Positions 61,486 through 64,000 of a stretch of 64,000 nt of DNA are shown here, in pieces; position 1 is the stretch's first letter, and each line of letters begins with the position of its first letter. Position numbers and translations under genes: made by a program. This stretch comes from Emticicia sp037153985 (GTDB lineage Bacteria; Bacteroidota; Bacteroidia; Cytophagales; Spirosomataceae), in contig NZ_JBBAYI010000003.1 of the NCBI RefSeq assembly GCF_037153985.1, positions 372,001-436,000 of the forward strand, read 5' to 3'. The notes below the pieces were generated by a model. It saw only the letters and a program-made list of their open reading frames with translations, ran no database searches and had not been told where the DNA came from.

Positions 61486-63450
61486 GGCTTTCAGTCTGAA
61501 CACAACTCCCCCTAATGGCGGAAGCATGATTTCCATAGAGTTTTCTTTTCCATGAGAACTGATTTTCTCAGTATTCACTTCCCCATTTAGCACGCCTGTA
61601 CCCCAATACTCAAGGGCATCGCTGTTAAATATTTCTTCATAAGTACCAGCCCCAAGTACACCTATTCTGTAACGACTTTGCGGAATCGGAGTAAAGTTTA
61701 AGACAACTATAATGTTTTCTTTTTCGTTGAATCCTTTGCGGGCATATACTATCACGGCATTTTCGCGGTCGCTGGTATCAATCCATTCAAAGCCATCGGC
61801 CGAAAACTGTTTATCAAACAAAGCCCCTTCGTTACTATAAAGTTTATTAAGCCCCTTTATTAGTTCGTTAATCCCTCTGTTTGGTTTTTGTTCTAACAGA
61901 TGCCAGTCGAGGCTTTTTTCAAAGTTCCATTCAGCATATTGTGCAAATTCGCCACCCATAAACAAAAGTTTAGCACCCGGATGCGTAAACATATAAGTAA
62001 ACAACAAGCGCAGATTAGCAAACTTACGCCATTGGTCGCCCGGCATTTTTTCTATCAATGAGCCTTTTCCGTACACTACTTCATCGTGCGAAAGCGGCAA
62101 CATAAAGTTTTCTGAAAAAGCATATACCAGACTGAAGGTAATGTCATTCTGGTGCCATTTACGATACATTGGGTCTTTAGCAAAGTATCGTAAAGTATCA
62201 TTCATCCAACCCATCATCCATTTCATTCCAAAGCCTAGCCCCCCTGTATAAACAGGGCGTGAGACCCCCGGAAATGCCGTTGACTCCTCGGCAATAGTTT
62301 GGGTATCAGGGAAACTTCTGTATATTTCTTCGTTAAGTTCTTTAAAAAGCGAAATAACTTCCAGATTCTCGCGACCGCCAAATATATTTGGCACCCATTC
62401 GCCTGCATTACGTGAGTAATCTCGGTAGAGCATCGAGGCCACCGCATCAACGCGTAAGCCATCAGCATGAAACCTGTCAAGCCAGAAAAGTGCATTACTA
62501 ATCAAAAAAGAGCGCACTTCATAACGTCCATAATTAAAGATATAGCTTTTCCAGTCTGGGTGGTAACCCTGACGTGGGTCTTCATGTTCATATAAAGCGG
62601 TGCCATCAAACCTGAATAACCCGTGTGCATCGCCAGGATAATGAGAAGGAACCCAGTCGAGCAATACACCTATACCATTTATATGGAGTTGCTCAACCAG
62701 ATACATAAAGTCCTGAGGTGTTCCAAAACGGCTGCTAGTCGAAAAATAACCTGTAATCTGATACCCCCATGATGGTTCGTAAGGGTGTTGCATGATGGGC
62801 ATAAATTCTACGTGCGTGAAGCCCATTTCTTTTACGTAAGGCACTAACGAATTAGCTATCTCACGATAAGTTAACCTGCGTTCAGGGTCTGAGGGGTCGC
62901 GTTGCCATGAGCCTAAATGAACTTCATACACCGAAATTGGCGCATTTAAAGCATTTTTCTGGCGGCGGGTTTGCATCCACTCCTTATCTTTCCATTCATA
63001 CCAAGTATCCCAAATGATTGATGCCGTTTTGGGTGGGTGCTCCCAATGCAGAGCGTAGGGGTCACCTTTTTCAATATCAGCACCTGTATTGGATGAAATA
63101 AAATATTTATATACTTCGCCATTTCCAATATTCGGAATCCAGCCCTCCCAGATACCCGAGCCATCCCAACGAGAAGCTAAAGGGTGCGCGCCGCGAGTCC
63201 AGCCATTAAAGTCTCCAATAACCGCTACATAACGCGCATTAGGCGCCCATACGGCAAAATAAGTTCCTACAACGCCCTGATTCTCGATCACATGAGACCC
63301 CATCTTTTCATAAAGGCGGTAGTGTTTACCAGCTTTGAAAAGATTAATGTCAAAATCAGTGAATAAACTAAAGGGTTCGACGTTTTTGAAAGTAGGAATG
63401 CTTGGTTGAGTTTCTTCTTGGTGCTTGGTAGAAGTAGTTTTCTTTGCCAT
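61483..63450 (-). CDS. glgB: 1,4-alpha-glucan branching enzyme
   Basis: The 655-residue GH13 enzyme makes alpha-1,6 branches in glycogen. An N-terminal CBM48 (about residues 25-140, GVVGTYFAVWAPNARYVAVIGDFNGW) is followed by the GH13 barrel with HVEFMPIMQHPYEPSWGYQITGYF, the nucleophile Asp in DGLRVDAVASMLYRDYSR, the acid/base Glu in TIAEEST and the third Asp in LSHDEVVYGKGSL. The alpha-amylase C-domain follows. It is shorter than E. coli GlgB (728) because it lacks the first N-terminal extension. Other glycogen genes are not adjacent. Confidence 0.96.
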   Translation of the reverse strand: MAKKTTSTKHQEETQPSIPTFKNVEPFSLFTDFDINLFKAGKHYRLYEKMGSHVIENQGVVGTYFAVWAPNARYVAVIGDFNGWTRGAHPLASRWDGSGIWEGWIPNIGNGEVYKYFISSNTGADIEKGDPYALHWEHPPKTASIIWDTWYEWKDKEWMQTRRQKNALNAPISVYEVHLGSWQRDPSDPERRLTYREIANSLVPYVKEMGFTHVEFMPIMQHPYEPSWGYQITGYFSTSSRFGTPQDFMYLVEQLHINGIGVLLDWVPSHYPGDAHGLFRFDGTALYEHEDPRQGYHPDWKSYIFNYGRYEVRSFLISNALFWLDRFHADGLRVDAVASMLYRDYSRNAGEWVPNIFGGRENLEVISLFKELNEEIYRSFPDTQTIAEESTAFPGVSRPVYTGGLGFGMKWMMGWMNDTLRYFAKDPMYRKWHQNDITFSLVYAFSENFMLPLSHDEVVYGKGSLIEKMPGDQWRKFANLRLLFTYMFTHPGAKLLFMGGEFAQYAEWNFEKSLDWHLLEQKPNRGINELIKGLNKLYSNEGALFDKQFSADGFEWIDTSDRENAVIVYARKGFNEKENIIVVLNFTPIPQSRYRIGVLGAGTYEEIFNSDALEYWGTGVLNGEVNTEKISSHGKENSMEIMLPPLGGVVFRLKA

Positions 63451-63608
63451 AGGTCGAAGTAAATCAGGTTTTGTTTTTTCCGATTGGTAAAAATAGAAGA
63501 GTGGTTCTACAATTCCAAGAAGCCAACTATATTTGTCATTGAAAATATTTCTTTCTGTCAGAATAACGCTACGAATACTTTATTGCAAAATCTCATAACA
63601 TTTACCTG

Positions 63609-64000
63609 ATGACTGCACCCCTCGCCGAACGATTACGCCCAAAGAAATTAGATGATTATATCGGGCAAGAACATATTCTGGGCAAAAACAAGCCTCTCCG
63701 TAAGGCTATTGAGGCAAACCTTGTGCCTTCAATGATTTTGTGGGGCCCACCCGGTACCGGAAAAACTACTTTAGCCCTACTAATTGCCGAAACGACCAAA
63801 AGGCAGTTTCATCAACTCAATGCTGTAAGCTCTGGTGTTAAGGAACTGCGCGAAGTAATCGGAAGGCCATCGGGGTTATTTCCCCCAATTGTATTTATTG
63901 ATGAGATTCATCGTTATAACAAATCTCAACAGGATTCACTACTGGCAGCCGTAGAAAAAGGGCAGATTACCCTTATTGGGGCGACTACCGAAAATCCTTC
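63609..64000 (+). CDS. rarA: Replication-associated recombination protein A (partial)
   Basis: The reading frame opens at the ATG at 63609 and runs off the window end; 130 residues are visible. It starts MTAPLAERLRPKKLDDYIGQEHILG, the usual RarA/MgsA N-terminus, with Walker A GPPGTGKTT and Walker B IVFIDEIHRYNKSQQD, and ends in ATTENPS of sensor 1. The AAA+ clamp-loader-like protein acts at stalled forks and binds SSB. The DEIHRYNK form has Tyr where most have Phe. The rest of the gene is not visible. Confidence 0.93.
   Translation, partial: MTAPLAERLRPKKLDDYIGQEHILGKNKPLRKAIEANLVPSMILWGPPGTGKTTLALLIAETTKRQFHQLNAVSSGVKELREVIGRPSGLFPPIVFIDEIHRYNKSQQDSLLAAVEKGQITLIGATTENP

Noticed and set aside
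1..64000. CRISPR array, insertion sequence, prophage or tRNA genes
   Set aside because: I found no regularly spaced repeats, transposase, integrase, phage structural genes or cloverleaf-like sequence. Most gaps are short and taken up by terminators and promoters.

Overview
The window looks like ordinary chromosome from a Bacteroidota bacterium, most likely a member of the Cytophagales (Spirosomataceae-like). The evidence is a SusC/SusD pair, a LytS/LytTR two-component system, promoters carrying the TAnnTTTG -7 box, start codons mostly without a Shine-Dalgarno sequence, and AT-rich intergenic DNA. I saw no rRNA, tRNA, CRISPR array, insertion sequence or prophage.

Layout. 1-2.7 kb: a lipoprotein MsrA and two secreted proteins, all on the minus strand. 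2.8-6.6 kb: a LytS-type kinase and LytTR regulator, a Ppx/GppA-like enzyme and a secreted zinc phospholipase/nuclease-like protein. 6.6-8.6 kb: a DUF1338 (HglS) enzyme overlapping a saccharopine dehydrogenase-like gene, probably lysine catabolism. 9-11.6 kb: a Tat-exported molybdenum hydroxylase pair. 11.8-14.4 kb: an MCE/Mla lipid-transport operon (permease, ATPase, MCE protein). 14.5-22.5 kb: aspS, a LysR regulator, an acetyltransferase, a PLP decarboxylase, a tRNA methyltransferase, a GT2 glycosyltransferase and an M28 peptidase. 22.7-25.2 kb: a class A PBP. 25.8-30.6 kb: SusC and SusD, preceded by tandem operator-like repeats. 30.7-37.8 kb: DoxX/HxlR, a P-loop protein, ffh, a DUF937-OmpA fusion, a sugar-acid dehydratase and a membrane protein. 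37.9-44.9 kb: lpdA, a GT-C-like membrane protein, an NtrC-type regulator without a DNA-binding domain, a carotenoid desaturase and an alpha/beta hydrolase.

45.0-51.2 kb is the most interesting block. It holds four tightly packed genes: a DUF4856 lipoprotein, an imelysin-like lipoprotein, an HTTM membrane protein and a FecA-like TonB-dependent receptor. They lie behind a promoter overlapped by a 21-bp Fur-like palindrome. I read this as an iron-responsive uptake operon whose HTTM and imelysin parts have no settled role.

51.3-64 kb: miaA, a DJ-1/PfpI protein, cmk, an FAD oxidoreductase, an outer-membrane barrel protein with a dead peptidase-like domain, a CrtO-like membrane protein, an APH-fold kinase, an AlkZ-type DNA glycosylase, a decayed terD fragment, a stand-alone four-helix-bundle sensor, glgB and the 5' part of rarA. 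Most transcription units are separated by clear intrinsic terminators, several of them bidirectional.
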